Assembly: GCA_029263175.1 (NCBI GenBank) | Contig: JAJCXZ010000049.1 | Location: 157,506 to 221,505 of the forward strand | Length of the DNA stretch: 64,000 bases | DNA from: Acidimicrobiales bacterium | GTDB taxonomy: Bacteria > Actinomycetota > Acidimicrobiia > Acidimicrobiales > Aldehydirespiratoraceae | Direction of reading: 5' to 3' | Shown: one piece after another, positions 41,487 through 49,638 of the stretch | Position numbering within the stretch: the first letter of the stretch is position 1 | How the letters are laid out: every line of letters starts with the position of its first letter | Translations under genes and position numbers: made by a program | Notes under the pieces: generated by a model | Database searches by the model: none | The model's input: only the letters and a program-made list of their open reading frames with translations | What the model was told of the DNA's origin: nothing

Positions 41487-41966
41487 ATGTTCGATCTCTT
41501 GCCTGACCGCCTCGAGTGGTACTACGGCGGCCCGATGCTCGGGCTGCTCATCGTAGGACTGTTCATTGTGGCCAACCAACCGCTCGGCGCGAGTGGCGCC
41601 TATGTCCAGACATCGGGCCTGATCCGTCGTCACGGAGGCGTCGTGACGTGGCGGGTGTGGTACTTCCTGGGCATGTTCGTCGGCGGCATGTTCGTCACCC
41701 AGGTGCTGCGTGAAGGAGCGGAGATCCGGTCGGGGTACGACTCGCTCCGCGATGTCTTCCCGCTTGCCCTTGTCATCCCCATGGTGTTCGCCGGAGCAAC
41801 CCTACTCGGCTACGGCGCTGCCATGGCCGGCGGTTGCACCTCCGGTCATGGCATGTGTGGAACTGCCCAGCGCAGCCCCGCGAGTGCCGCCGTCACCATC
41901 ACGTTTGTGGGGACGGCCATCGGCGTCACCCTTGTGCTTCGGCTGCTGACGGGAGGTGACCTGTGA
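41487..41966 (+). CDS. YeeE/YedE-family transporter, first half
   Basis: 159 residues with about four hydrophobic helices and the cysteine motif MAGGCTSGHGMCGTAQ typical of YeeE/YedE proteins. This family includes TsuA, which imports thiosulfate by passing it along conserved cysteines. The protein is one half of the usual transporter; the second half follows with a GTGA overlap. The position next to a CstB-like gene supports thiosulfate or sulfane-sulfur transport. A CACAGT box 7 nt before the ATG suggests a leaderless message. Confidence 0.83.
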   Translation: MFDLLPDRLEWYYGGPMLGLLIVGLFIVANQPLGASGAYVQTSGLIRRHGGVVTWRVWYFLGMFVGGMFVTQVLREGAEIRSGYDSLRDVFPLALVIPMVFAGATLLGYGAAMAGGCTSGHGMCGTAQRSPASAAVTITFVGTAIGVTLVLRLLTGGDL

Positions 41967-42412
41967 AGCTCAACGTGATCGGTCTGCTTTTCGGCGCCGC
42001 CTTTGGTGGCGTCTTGGCCGCGTCCAACCTGCACGAGTACGACACCATCCACGCGATGTTGCGCTTCGACGAACCTGACGTCTACTTCTTCATGGCCTCA
42101 GCCACCGCAGTGTCGCTGCCGCTTCTCTGGCTTCTGGAGAAGCGGGGCCTGAACACCCCGTTCGGCGGACCGCTGGCGCTGTCTCGCTCGATGCCGGAGA
42201 AGCATCACTGGCAGGGCGGCGCTTTGTTCGGCGTCGGTTGGGCAATCGCCGGTACATGCCCAGCGCCGGCGCTCGTCATGCTTTCGTCGGGGGCCATGCT
42301 CAGCGTGATCTCGATTTTCGGCATCTTCCTCGGGCTTCGTCTCCGTGAACACCAATCCTCTGGTTCGGTGGCGGCAGGTGACGGCGAACACCGGGAGAGC
42401 GTGTCAGTCTGA
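41963..42412 (+). CDS. YeeE/YedE-family transporter, second half
   Basis: 149 residues, four hydrophobic helices. It includes GGALFGVGWAIAGTCPAPALVMLSSG with a conserved Cys in the GTCPAP motif, which pairs functionally with the GGCTSGHG motif of the upstream protein. The GTG at 41963 overlaps the upstream stop. Two-gene YeeE/YedE pairs of this type are common beside sulfide-oxidation genes. The tail after residue 130 is hydrophilic. Confidence 0.83.
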   Translation: MKLNVIGLLFGAAFGGVLAASNLHEYDTIHAMLRFDEPDVYFFMASATAVSLPLLWLLEKRGLNTPFGGPLALSRSMPEKHHWQGGALFGVGWAIAGTCPAPALVMLSSGAMLSVISIFGIFLGLRLREHQSSGSVAAGDGEHRESVSV

Positions 42413-42416
42413 TCGG

Positions 42417-42791
42417 GTGACAGAACCCATCTCCATCACGCTCGAGGGCTGGACCGGGCCATGGCCCGATGACGACAAGGACGCCAACTTCAAGGCCGAG
42501 ATAGCCGCCCATGCGCACCTCGACCCGTTGTCGACCATCGGCAATCTGAGCAACAGCATCGATGTGCCGGTCGGCTCGATCGTGCACTACATCCTGTGCC
42601 GCTGGGCCAGCGAAGGCAGCAGCGGACTCTTGGAACTCGGGCCCCGGATGGCACGCCGCCTCCGCGAGCCGATGCGGGCGGCGGAGGAGGCCGACACCGA
42701 CGAGGCTCGTCTGGCCGCCTACGAGCAGGTCCGTCAGATGATCGAGTGGCTCAATGTGCCACTCGACAACCCCGAGGCGTATCCGGGCTAG
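42417..42791 (+). CDS. DUF6027 family protein
   Basis: 124 residues: ITLEGWTGPWPDDDKDANFKAEIAAHAHLDPLSTIGNLSNSIDVPVGSIVHYILCRWASEG and RLAAYEQVRQMIEWLNVPLDNPEAYPG. This matches a small actinobacterial family of unknown function. It is all-helical and soluble. GTG start 4 bp after the YeeE/YedE gene. Its last 4 bp overlap the end of the convergent SDR gene. Frames extending upstream overlap the transporter and are not supported. Confidence 0.72.
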   Translation: MTEPISITLEGWTGPWPDDDKDANFKAEIAAHAHLDPLSTIGNLSNSIDVPVGSIVHYILCRWASEGSSGLLELGPRMARRLREPMRAAEEADTDEARLAAYEQVRQMIEWLNVPLDNPEAYPG

Positions 42792-43537
42792 AGATCGTCC
42801 GGTGAGATCGGTGACTGGGCCGTGAGCCCGCCGTCGATCGTGTAACAGCTTCCGCTGACGAAGCTCGACTCGGGTGATGCCAGATACACGGCCAGCCCGG
42901 CAACCTCGTCGGGTGTGCCCAACCGGCCACCCGGGTGCCGCCGCGCCGCGGCAGCACGAGCCGCCACCGGGTCATCGGCCAGGTCGAAGGCTGCGTCGGC
43001 GAGAGCGGTGAGGATCCAGCCGGGACTGATGGCGTTGCAGCGAATGGCGTCACGCCCGTGATCGGTGGCGATGGCCCTCGTCAGCGCATGGACCGCGCCT
43101 TTGCTGGCGTTGTAGACCGCCATCGCGTGGTCGGCGTGGTTGCCGGCAACAGACCCGATGTTGATGATCGAGCCTCCCGTCACCTGGGTCTGCATCTGAC
43201 GAACGGCGGCCCGGCAGCAGTTGAAGACGCCGCGCACGTTCACATCCATCACGAGGTCGTAGTCCTCGTCGGTGGTTTCCGCGATCGTCTTCTCGACCTG
43301 GACACCCGCGTTGTTGACGATGACGTCAAGGGTGGCACCGGCGGCGCTGATCAGGTCGGCGCACGCCGCCGACGAGGCGACGTCGGTTTCGATCCAGGTC
43401 ACGCCGCTGATGGAGGGTTCGCGCCGGCTCGCCGCGAAGACGGTTGCGCCCTCAGCGACGAAGCGCTGAGCAATGGCTTCACCGATTCCGGAGCTCGCTC
43501 CTGTCACGATCGTGTTCAGGCCCGACAGGCGACTCAC
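42788..43537 (-). CDS. SDR-family NAD(P)-dependent oxidoreductase
   Basis: A 249-residue classical short-chain dehydrogenase: cofactor motif TGASSGIG, VNNAGV, catalytic Ser in IINIGSVAG and the YNASK Tyr-Lys pair, then the C-terminal VSGSCYTIDGGLT. It is probably a 3-oxoacyl or alcohol dehydrogenase of unknown substrate. It follows the TetR gene by 3 bp, so the regulator likely controls it. Confidence 0.88.
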   Translation of the reverse strand: MSRLSGLNTIVTGASSGIGEAIAQRFVAEGATVFAASRREPSISGVTWIETDVASSAACADLISAAGATLDVIVNNAGVQVEKTIAETTDEDYDLVMDVNVRGVFNCCRAAVRQMQTQVTGGSIINIGSVAGNHADHAMAVYNASKGAVHALTRAIATDHGRDAIRCNAISPGWILTALADAAFDLADDPVAARAAAARRHPGGRLGTPDEVAGLAVYLASPESSFVSGSCYTIDGGLTAQSPISPDDL

Positions 43538-43540
43538 GGC

Positions 43541-44110
43541 TCAGCTCCCGAAGGCGATGGTTTCGCAGAGCTCGAGCCCCCGCTCGAGCGAGTCCCGGTT
43601 GCCCCAACGGGTCCAGTTCAACCACAGGCCGTTCTGCACGGCAATCACATCGGTGGTCCGCTGCCGGACGATCTCCTCGGGGAGTGAGTCGTCGGCTCGT
43701 CGTATTGCGTCTCGTAGGACCTCGGCGTGGCGCTCGTACAGCTCCTGCTCGGCGAGAGCAACGTCGTCGTTGGTGCGGGCGACGGCCCACATCGCCAGCC
43801 ATATCTCGAGGTGGTCGACGTCGCTGAGTTCGTCGTCGAAGAAGGAACGAAGGCCGGCCTGGACACGGGCCCGAGGATCGTCACCGGCTGCATCGAGCAG
43901 GTCCTGCGTGATCTCCATGAGGCGATCCGCCGCACGCTGGAACGCGGAAACGATCAGATTCTCCTTGCCTTCGAAGTGATAGCTGAGCAGTCCGAGGGAG
44001 ACTTCCGCCTCTTCAGCGACCGCTCGCATGCTGGTTTCTTCGAGGCCGTCGCGCACGATGATCTGCATCGCGGCGTCGAGGATCTGTTCCTGAGTCTCGG
44101 TGAAGGCCAC
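43541..44110 (-). CDS. TetR-family transcriptional regulator
   Basis: 189 residues starting VAFTETQEQILDAAMQIIVRDGLEETSMRAVAEEAEVSLGLLSYHFEGKENLIVSAF, a typical TetR HTH of the BetI-like kind. The GTG at 44110 is leaderless, with CACACT 7 nt upstream. It precedes the SDR gene and is divergent from the nitroreductase gene 44 bp away, so both are likely targets. Confidence 0.85.
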   Translation of the reverse strand: MAFTETQEQILDAAMQIIVRDGLEETSMRAVAEEAEVSLGLLSYHFEGKENLIVSAFQRAADRLMEITQDLLDAAGDDPRARVQAGLRSFFDDELSDVDHLEIWLAMWAVARTNDDVALAEQELYERHAEVLRDAIRRADDSLPEEIVRQRTTDVIAVQNGLWLNWTRWGNRDSLERGLELCETIAFGS

Positions 44111-44117
44111 GCCGGTC

Positions 44118-44145
44118 AGTGTGGCACACGGCTGTCGCGTGTCAC
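44118..44145 (-). promoter_or_regulatory. promoter of the TetR-SDR operon
   Basis: Minus strand: GTGACA (44140-44145), 16-bp spacer, CACACT (44118-44123), then 7 nt to the GTG. A small palindrome GTGTG-G-CACAC (44119-44129) overlaps the -10. Confidence 0.5.
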
Positions 44146-44154
44146 CATGCGAAT

Positions 44155-44856
44155 GTGTATGAGCATCCTTACCCCTCGCCCGAACTCGCAGCAGCGCACC
44201 CGTTCCGAGATCTCGACTTCGTTCGCCGTTCCGAGGACGAGATGCGCCTCCGTGCTGACGAGTTCCATCGACTGATGGTCGAACGGCGTAGTCCCCGCCT
44301 CTTTGCGCCCGATCCGGTGCCCCGCGAGCTGATCGAGATGGCAATCGCCACCGCGGCGACGGCACCTTCCGGTGCGCACAAGCAACCGTGGCGTTTTGTC
44401 ATGACCGCGGACGTGGACGTGAAGCGAGCGATTCGGGAGGCGGCGGAAGAGGAGGAGCGGGTCAACTATCTCGAGAACCGCATGAACGAGGAATGGCAGG
44501 AGGCACTGGCGCCGATCGGCACGGACCATCACAAGGAATTCCTCGAGATCGCGCCCTGGATCGTGGTGCTGTTCGAGGAGCGCTACGAGGTGAGGCCCGA
44601 TGGCCGGCGCCGCAAGAACTACTACGTGAAGGAATCGGTCGGCATCGCGGCAGGAATGTTCATCACGGCGTTGCACAACATGGGCCTCGCCACCCTGACC
44701 CACACCCCCAGTCCGATGGCGTTCCTGACGCGAGTCCTCGGGCGCCCCGCCAACGAACGCCCATTCGTGATGTTCCCGATCGGCTACCCACTTCCCGGGG
44801 TGCAGGTTCCCGACTTCGACCGCAAGCCGCTCGACGCAGTACGGGTGGAGGTCTGA
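44155..44856 (+). CDS. nitroreductase-family flavoprotein (iodotyrosine deiodinase/BluB-like branch)
   Basis: 233 residues of the FMN nitroreductase fold: MVERRSPRLFAPDPVPRELIEMAIATAATAPSGAHKQPWRFVM, the lid segment with EEERVNYLENRMNEEWQEAL, and KESVGIAAGMFITALHNMGLATLTHTPSPM. The APSGAHKQPW and THTPSPM segments are those of iodotyrosine deiodinase-like enzymes, which perform reductive dehalogenation or related flavin chemistry. The start is set at GTG 44155 (YEHPYPSPELAAAHPF), but GTG 44119 is possible. Substrate unknown. Confidence 0.82.
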   Translation: MYEHPYPSPELAAAHPFRDLDFVRRSEDEMRLRADEFHRLMVERRSPRLFAPDPVPRELIEMAIATAATAPSGAHKQPWRFVMTADVDVKRAIREAAEEEERVNYLENRMNEEWQEALAPIGTDHHKEFLEIAPWIVVLFEERYEVRPDGRRRKNYYVKESVGIAAGMFITALHNMGLATLTHTPSPMAFLTRVLGRPANERPFVMFPIGYPLPGVQVPDFDRKPLDAVRVEV

Positions 44857-44873
44857 CCGGCGCGGCATCAATA

Positions 44874-44903
44874 CTGGACGAACGTTCAGCTCGCTCGTAG
44901 TCT
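44874..44903 (+). promoter_or_regulatory. promoter of the DddP-like gene with possible operator
   Basis: TAGTCT (44898-44903) ends 6 nt before the ATG at 44910, with TGGACG 17 bp upstream as a weak -35. An imperfect palindrome CTGGACGAACGTTCAG (44874-44889, GAACGTTC core) covers the -35; it looks like a TetR-type site. Confidence 0.5.
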
Positions 44904-44909
44904 GCGCCG

Positions 44910-46082
44910 ATGCTGGTGCCACCGGAGGTCGATCTCAACGCCATGCGTCGCGGCCGGCTCGCAAACCTGCGGGCCACGATGCTGGCTGATGGTCTGGACC
45001 TCGTGGTGCTGAGCAATCCGCTGAGCATTCGTTACGCCACCGACTACCGGGGCTACGCCGCGTTCCAGGCTCACATCCCCACGACCTACGCTCTGATCGC
45101 CGCAGAAGGACCCATCGTCGTCCACGGCGCGTACGCCGATGAGCTCGGCCTGATCGACATGTCCCTTCCGGCGAACTCCGCTACGGCATTCGACGCGGGG
45201 ATGGATCTGTCCAACGCTGCGGACCGGCAGGTGGCCGACGTTCTTCGCTTCCGCGACGAGCTCGGCCTCGGTATCTCCGCCTCGATCGGGATCGAGCGGG
45301 CGACCCCGTCCTTGCACCGGGCCTACACCGATGAGGGGATCACGCTGCTCGATGCGGAGCCGACAATCGAGCTGGCCCGGAGTCGCAAGAGCGCTCTGGA
45401 GATGGTGGCGCTGCGCTATTCGATCGACGTGGCCGAGTACGGCATGCGCCAGATGGAAGAAGCGCTCGAGCCGGGCATCACCGAGAACCAGCTGTGGGCG
45501 ATTCTCCATGCCACCAACATCTCCCACAACGGCGACTGGATCGACGGGCGAATGCTGGCGTCGGGTCCTCGTTCCAACCCGTGGTATCAGGAGGCGAGCG
45601 GTCGGGTGATCGAAGCCGGTGACGTCGTGCCCTTCGACTCCGACATGATCGGCCCCTTCGGCTACTGCGCCGACATCTCTCGGACGTTCCTGTGCGGCGA
45701 TCAAGCTCCGACCGTTGAGCAACTCGACCTGTACCGGCGGTCGCTCGACGAGATCCAACACAACACGGCGCTGCTCGGCGTCGGGGCCTCGTTCGAGGAG
45801 TTGTCGCACTCTGTCATGCGTCAACCCGACGAGATCAACGTCAACCGCTACGCCTGCGCGTTCCACGGCGTCGGCCTCTCTGACGAGTACCCGAAGATCC
45901 CCTACACCGATGATTGGGACCGCCTCGGCTACCACGGCGAGATCGAAGAGGGCCTGGTGCTGGCGGTCGAGAGCTATGTCGGTCCACTCGGTGGTTCGGT
46001 CGGCATCAAGCTCGAGCAGATGGTGCAGGTCACATCAGCAGGTGTCGTCGCGCTATCGACCTACCCGCTCTGGGCGCTCTAG
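44910..46082 (+). CDS. dddP: M24-family protein, DddP-like (DMSP lyase type)
   Basis: The 390-residue protein has the creatinase/aminopeptidase P fold but DddP-like details. Candidate metal ligands are Asp243, Asp245, Asp255, His319, Glu354 and Glu369, in the segments PFDSDMIGPFGYCADISRT, CAFHGVGLSDEYP, VESYVG and IKLEQM. Asp325 sits six residues after His319, where DddP has its catalytic aspartate. The spacing equals that I recall for Ruegeria DddP (295, 297, 307, 371, 377, 406, 421). DddP splits dimethylsulfoniopropionate to DMS and acrylate. Creatinase lacks these metal ligands. DddP-like proteins without lyase activity exist, so function is unproven. An EamA gene follows directly. Confidence 0.68.
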   Translation: MLVPPEVDLNAMRRGRLANLRATMLADGLDLVVLSNPLSIRYATDYRGYAAFQAHIPTTYALIAAEGPIVVHGAYADELGLIDMSLPANSATAFDAGMDLSNAADRQVADVLRFRDELGLGISASIGIERATPSLHRAYTDEGITLLDAEPTIELARSRKSALEMVALRYSIDVAEYGMRQMEEALEPGITENQLWAILHATNISHNGDWIDGRMLASGPRSNPWYQEASGRVIEAGDVVPFDSDMIGPFGYCADISRTFLCGDQAPTVEQLDLYRRSLDEIQHNTALLGVGASFEELSHSVMRQPDEINVNRYACAFHGVGLSDEYPKIPYTDDWDRLGYHGEIEEGLVLAVESYVGPLGGSVGIKLEQMVQVTSAGVVALSTYPLWAL

Positions 46083-47003
46083 GTGGCGCCGGCCGCAATC
46101 ACCCCACGGATCGCCACGGCCGGCATCATCATCGTCTCGATCATGATGGGCACGGTTCCCGTCTTCGCTCGCGAGCTCACCGACGGCGGCATGGCGCCAG
46201 TGGCCGTGGTCTTCTATCGCAACATCGCCGGGTTGGTCGTGCTCGGGGCCTTCGTGCGGATGACGCGGTCGAAGCGTCGAGCGTTCGGGTGGGGTCTCGC
46301 CATGGGCGCGGCGATGGGGTTGGGCTGGACCAGCTACGTCGAGGCACTCGAGGTTGTGCCGGTGGCCACCGCGGCCGTGCTCTACATGAGCTATCCGATC
46401 TTCGCGATCCTGTTCGCATGGGTCCTGTTTCGGGACACCCCGCACCCTCGTGCAATGTGGGGTGCGTTGGTCGTGATCGGCGCTGCGGCGCTCGCGCTCG
46501 GCCCGGAGCTCGACGGGGAACACAAGAACAAGCTGCTGATCATGATCGCGGCACCCGTCAGTTTCGGATTCGCCGTCGCCGTGGTCACCAACCGACTGGG
46601 CAATCTGAAGGCATCGGAGCGTGTGGTGGCGCTCTCGATCGGCTCGGTGATCGGTCTGGCGCCGCTGATGCTCAGCTTGCCCACGGGAGAGACGCTCCCC
46701 GGCGACGGTCGGGCGTGGCTCCTGGTGGCCGGTATCGGTGTCACCACCGGTGTTGTTCCCCAGCTCATCTACTCACTGGTTGCGCCCTCTGTCGGAGCCG
46801 CTCGGGCGGCGCTGGCCGGAGCGATCGAGCTTCCAACGATGTTCGTCGTCGGCTGGCTCGTGTTCGAGGAACCGTTCACCGCGGCTCGGGTTGTCGCCGG
46901 GCTACTGGTCGTCGGCGTCATCGCCATTGTTCCGTCTCGACCCTCGCCGGCCACCGCCGCGGTTCGCCGCCGTCGCCGCCTGGTGCCAGGCCGGTTCCAT
47001 TGA
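46083..47003 (+). CDS. EamA/DMT-family transporter
   Basis: 306 residues, ten predicted helices in two EamA repeats (VAVVFYRNIAGLVVLGAFVRM ... VPVATAAVLYMSYPIFAILFAWVLFRDTPHPR; second half GVTTGVVPQLIYSLVAPSVGAARAALAGAIELPTMFVVGWLVFEEP). The GTG follows the stop of the DddP-like gene with no gap, and the flavoprotein gene follows 17 bp later, so the three are one operon. It may carry the substrate or product of these enzymes. Confidence 0.83.
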   Translation: MAPAAITPRIATAGIIIVSIMMGTVPVFARELTDGGMAPVAVVFYRNIAGLVVLGAFVRMTRSKRRAFGWGLAMGAAMGLGWTSYVEALEVVPVATAAVLYMSYPIFAILFAWVLFRDTPHPRAMWGALVVIGAAALALGPELDGEHKNKLLIMIAAPVSFGFAVAVVTNRLGNLKASERVVALSIGSVIGLAPLMLSLPTGETLPGDGRAWLLVAGIGVTTGVVPQLIYSLVAPSVGAARAALAGAIELPTMFVVGWLVFEEPFTAARVVAGLLVVGVIAIVPSRPSPATAAVRRRRRLVPGRFH

Positions 47004-47020
47004 TCGACAAGACTGCGCCC

Positions 47021-48142
47021 ATGGACGTTGATATCGCCGTTGTTGGCCGAGGGATGATCGGCGGCGCTGCTGGTCGCCATCTCGCCGAGCGGGGGCACAC
47101 TGTCGCGCTCATCGGGCCCGGAGATGAGTACTCGAGTCACGGCGACGCGGGGAGAATCACTCGAATCGTCGGCCGTACGGAGATCTGGACCGAGCTGGCC
47201 GCCAACTCGATCGAGCGCTACGCCGATATCGCCGAACGATCGGGAATCGACTTCCACGTCCCGTGCGGATTTCTCGCTGCCTATCTGGACGCAGCCGAGT
47301 GGGCCGACCGCGCCAGGGCATTCGGCAGCGACGCCCGTGTGGTCGATCGGGAATGGGTGCGACAGGGCACCGGAATCGACGTAGCGAACGGTCTGGGCCT
47401 TGTTTACGAAGGCGCCCCCGGCGGCTACATCCAGCCCCGTCGGCTTGTCGCCGCCCAGTCGCGTCTCGCGGAGGTGGCTGGGGCTTCGGTGGTCAATGCC
47501 GACGTCGCATCGCTGCGCGCGACATCGGCGGGCTTCGAGGTCGGCGGTAGCTTCGGCATCATCGTTGCTCGTCGCGTGCTACTCGCCACTGGCGCATTCG
47601 CATGTGATCTCACCGGCATCCGACTCGCGGTCGAACGCCGACCCCGGACGGTCGTGATGGCCGAGTGGGACGGATTTGGCGACGGCCGCACAGTTCCGAG
47701 CTTCGTCTGTGATCAGCCGCCCGATGATCGAGTCGAGGAGATCTACTGGAATCCTCCGATCGAGTATCCCGACGGAGTCGTTCGAATGAAGATCGGCGGG
47801 AACCTCAAGGGCTTCGTGCCCCTCCAGCAAGCGGAGCTGGTCGATTGGTTCCACACCGATGGGAATCCGGTTGAGGCCGAGTGCCTCACCAACAATCTGC
47901 GCACGCTTCTTCCCGATGCCGACTTCGGCCCGATGAGCACGAAGCCGTGCGTCATCACCGGCACCGCCACCGGCTACCCCTACATCGGCTGGGTCGACGA
48001 CGGTCTCGCGGTCGCCCGCGGCGGCAACGGTTCGTCGGCGAAGTCGAGTGACGAACTTGGTCGCATCGCCGCCGGACTCTTCAGCGAAGCGGGCTGGGAC
48101 TCGCCGATCGATCAGTCCGTCTTCGCTCCGGTGCCGGTGTAG
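47021..48142 (+). CDS. FAD-dependent oxidoreductase, monomeric sarcosine oxidase-like
   Basis: 373 residues of the DAO family: VDIAVVGRGMIGGAAGRHLAERGHTVALIG (FAD motif), SSHGDAGRITRIVG matching the His/Arg segment of MSOX, and KPCVITGTATGYPYIGW with a Cys where MSOX and N-methyltryptophan oxidase bind FAD covalently. It should oxidise an N-methyl or secondary amino acid and release H2O2. A TTG could extend the start to 47000, but the ATG at 47021 is preferred. It is cotranscribed with the DddP-like and EamA genes. Confidence 0.78.
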   Translation: MDVDIAVVGRGMIGGAAGRHLAERGHTVALIGPGDEYSSHGDAGRITRIVGRTEIWTELAANSIERYADIAERSGIDFHVPCGFLAAYLDAAEWADRARAFGSDARVVDREWVRQGTGIDVANGLGLVYEGAPGGYIQPRRLVAAQSRLAEVAGASVVNADVASLRATSAGFEVGGSFGIIVARRVLLATGAFACDLTGIRLAVERRPRTVVMAEWDGFGDGRTVPSFVCDQPPDDRVEEIYWNPPIEYPDGVVRMKIGGNLKGFVPLQQAELVDWFHTDGNPVEAECLTNNLRTLLPDADFGPMSTKPCVITGTATGYPYIGWVDDGLAVARGGNGSSAKSSDELGRIAAGLFSEAGWDSPIDQSVFAPVPV

Positions 48143-48195
48143 GACCATCTGTCCCATGTCCGAATCTGTCCGAACGGATCCGGCATACTTCTCTC

Positions 48196-49638
48196 ATGGT
48201 CGTTTCCGCCGTCGCCACCACAGGCATCTACTGCCGGCCCGAGTGCACCGCTCGGCCGGACCCGCGCAACGTCTCGCCGTACTCCGCACCGATCGCCGCT
48301 GAGGCTGCCGGCTATCGACCCTGCCTCCGCTGTCGACCTGATCGCCACCTTCGATCAGTCGAGGTCAGCCAGGCGCCGCAACCGGTCGCGGCAGCCGTCC
48401 AGCTGATCTCCGACGGGTTTCTCGATCGCTTCGACGAACACGCCCTTTCCGATCGTGTGGGCTACTCGACTCGCCAACTTCGGCGCCTCTTCGAGAAGCA
48501 CGTGGGCGCCACCCCGGACTTCGTTGCCCGTTCGCGTCGCGCCCACTTCGCCCGTCGCCTGCTCGACGAGTCGGACCTTCCGATGAGTGTCATCGCCGGC
48601 GCGAGCGGCTTCGGCAGTGTGCGCCAGATGAACCGAGTCGTTGAGCAGATCTTCCGGTTCTCGCCTCGTGAGCTCCGCGCCAAGCGAGGTCGGCGCGACT
48701 GTCTCCCCGCCGACGGCGGGCTTCAATTGCGGCTGCCCTTCGTCGAACCCATGGACCTGGCCGCGATTCGTTCGCACCTTCGACCGCGGATCACCGCCGG
48801 TGTCGAATCTCTTGTCGCTGATGTCGATGGCACCACGACGTATCGTCGGGCCATGGCCATCTGCGGCCACCCCGGCATTGTCGAGCTTGATCTCACCGCG
48901 CCGGACGAGCGGCAAACGGATCATCTTCTCCTCACCGCTCATCTGCCGACCTTCGAGTCGATCGTCGATGAGGTCGCCCGAGTGCGCCGGTTCTTCGGCC
49001 TCGACGACGATGTGAAGGCGGCCAACGCCCACCTCGCGAACGATCCGATTCTCGGCCCCCTCGTAGCCGCCCGTCCCGGGCTTCGTGTGATCGGTGGCTG
49101 GGATCGGTTCGAGACGGTGGTGCGAGTGATTGTCGGCCAGCAGGTCAGCGTTGCCGGTGCCTCCACCGTGACGGCTCGCCTGGCCGAACGTCACGGAATC
49201 CCATTCGCGGCGCCCGCGCTCGGGCTCACCCACCAGTTCCCCGACCCGCTTGCCCTGATCGGCCTCGGCAATGACCCAGAAGCCGGAATGCCACGTCGGC
49301 GGGCCGCCACGATCGCGGCGGTTGCCCAAGCTGTGGTCGACGGTGACCTCGATCTCCACGATCCGGATCCAGACCGGTTCCGGGCTGCCTTCGTCGCCCT
49401 TCCCGGTATCGGCCCCTGGACTGCCGATGTCGTCGCCATGCGAGCCCGGCGTGATGTCGACGCATTCCCCGCCGGGGATCTCGGCATCCGTCAGGCGGTC
49501 GCCGACCTCACCGGAGCCGACGATCTTCCCTCCATCGCTGACCTCGAGGCGCTCTCCGAGGGCTGGCGCCCGTTTCGTTCCCATGCCGCCCAGCACCTCT
49601 GGGCCAGCCTTTCCGTACCCGTAGGAGACCCCTCATGA
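48196..49638 (+). CDS. Ada-AlkA fusion: methyl-phosphotriester sensor/AraC regulator with DNA-3-methyladenine glycosylase
   Basis: 480 residues in three parts. Residues 1-50 are an Ada zinc domain with Cys13, Cys17, Cys43 and Cys46 in TGIYCRPECTARP and RPCLRCRP; Cys13 is the methyl acceptor equivalent. Residues about 60-160 are an AraC HTH (LSDRVGYSTRQLRRLFEKHVGATP). The rest is AlkA with the HhH-GPD segment LPGIGPWTADVVAMRA and the catalytic Asp in PAGDLGIRQA. It repairs alkylated bases and should activate the alkylation response. The usual first ~25 residues of the Ada domain are missing. It overlaps ogt by 4 bp. Confidence 0.88.
   Translation: MVVSAVATTGIYCRPECTARPDPRNVSPYSAPIAAEAAGYRPCLRCRPDRHLRSVEVSQAPQPVAAAVQLISDGFLDRFDEHALSDRVGYSTRQLRRLFEKHVGATPDFVARSRRAHFARRLLDESDLPMSVIAGASGFGSVRQMNRVVEQIFRFSPRELRAKRGRRDCLPADGGLQLRLPFVEPMDLAAIRSHLRPRITAGVESLVADVDGTTTYRRAMAICGHPGIVELDLTAPDERQTDHLLLTAHLPTFESIVDEVARVRRFFGLDDDVKAANAHLANDPILGPLVAARPGLRVIGGWDRFETVVRVIVGQQVSVAGASTVTARLAERHGIPFAAPALGLTHQFPDPLALIGLGNDPEAGMPRRRAATIAAVAQAVVDGDLDLHDPDPDRFRAAFVALPGIGPWTADVVAMRARRDVDAFPAGDLGIRQAVADLTGADDLPSIADLEALSEGWRPFRSHAAQHLWASLSVPVGDPS

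Noticed and set aside
44910..46082. Creatinase as the identity of the M24 protein
   Set aside because: Creatinase lacks the Asp/His/Glu metal set that is complete here; the spacing fits DddP better, although the neighbouring sarcosine-oxidase-like gene first suggested creatinase.
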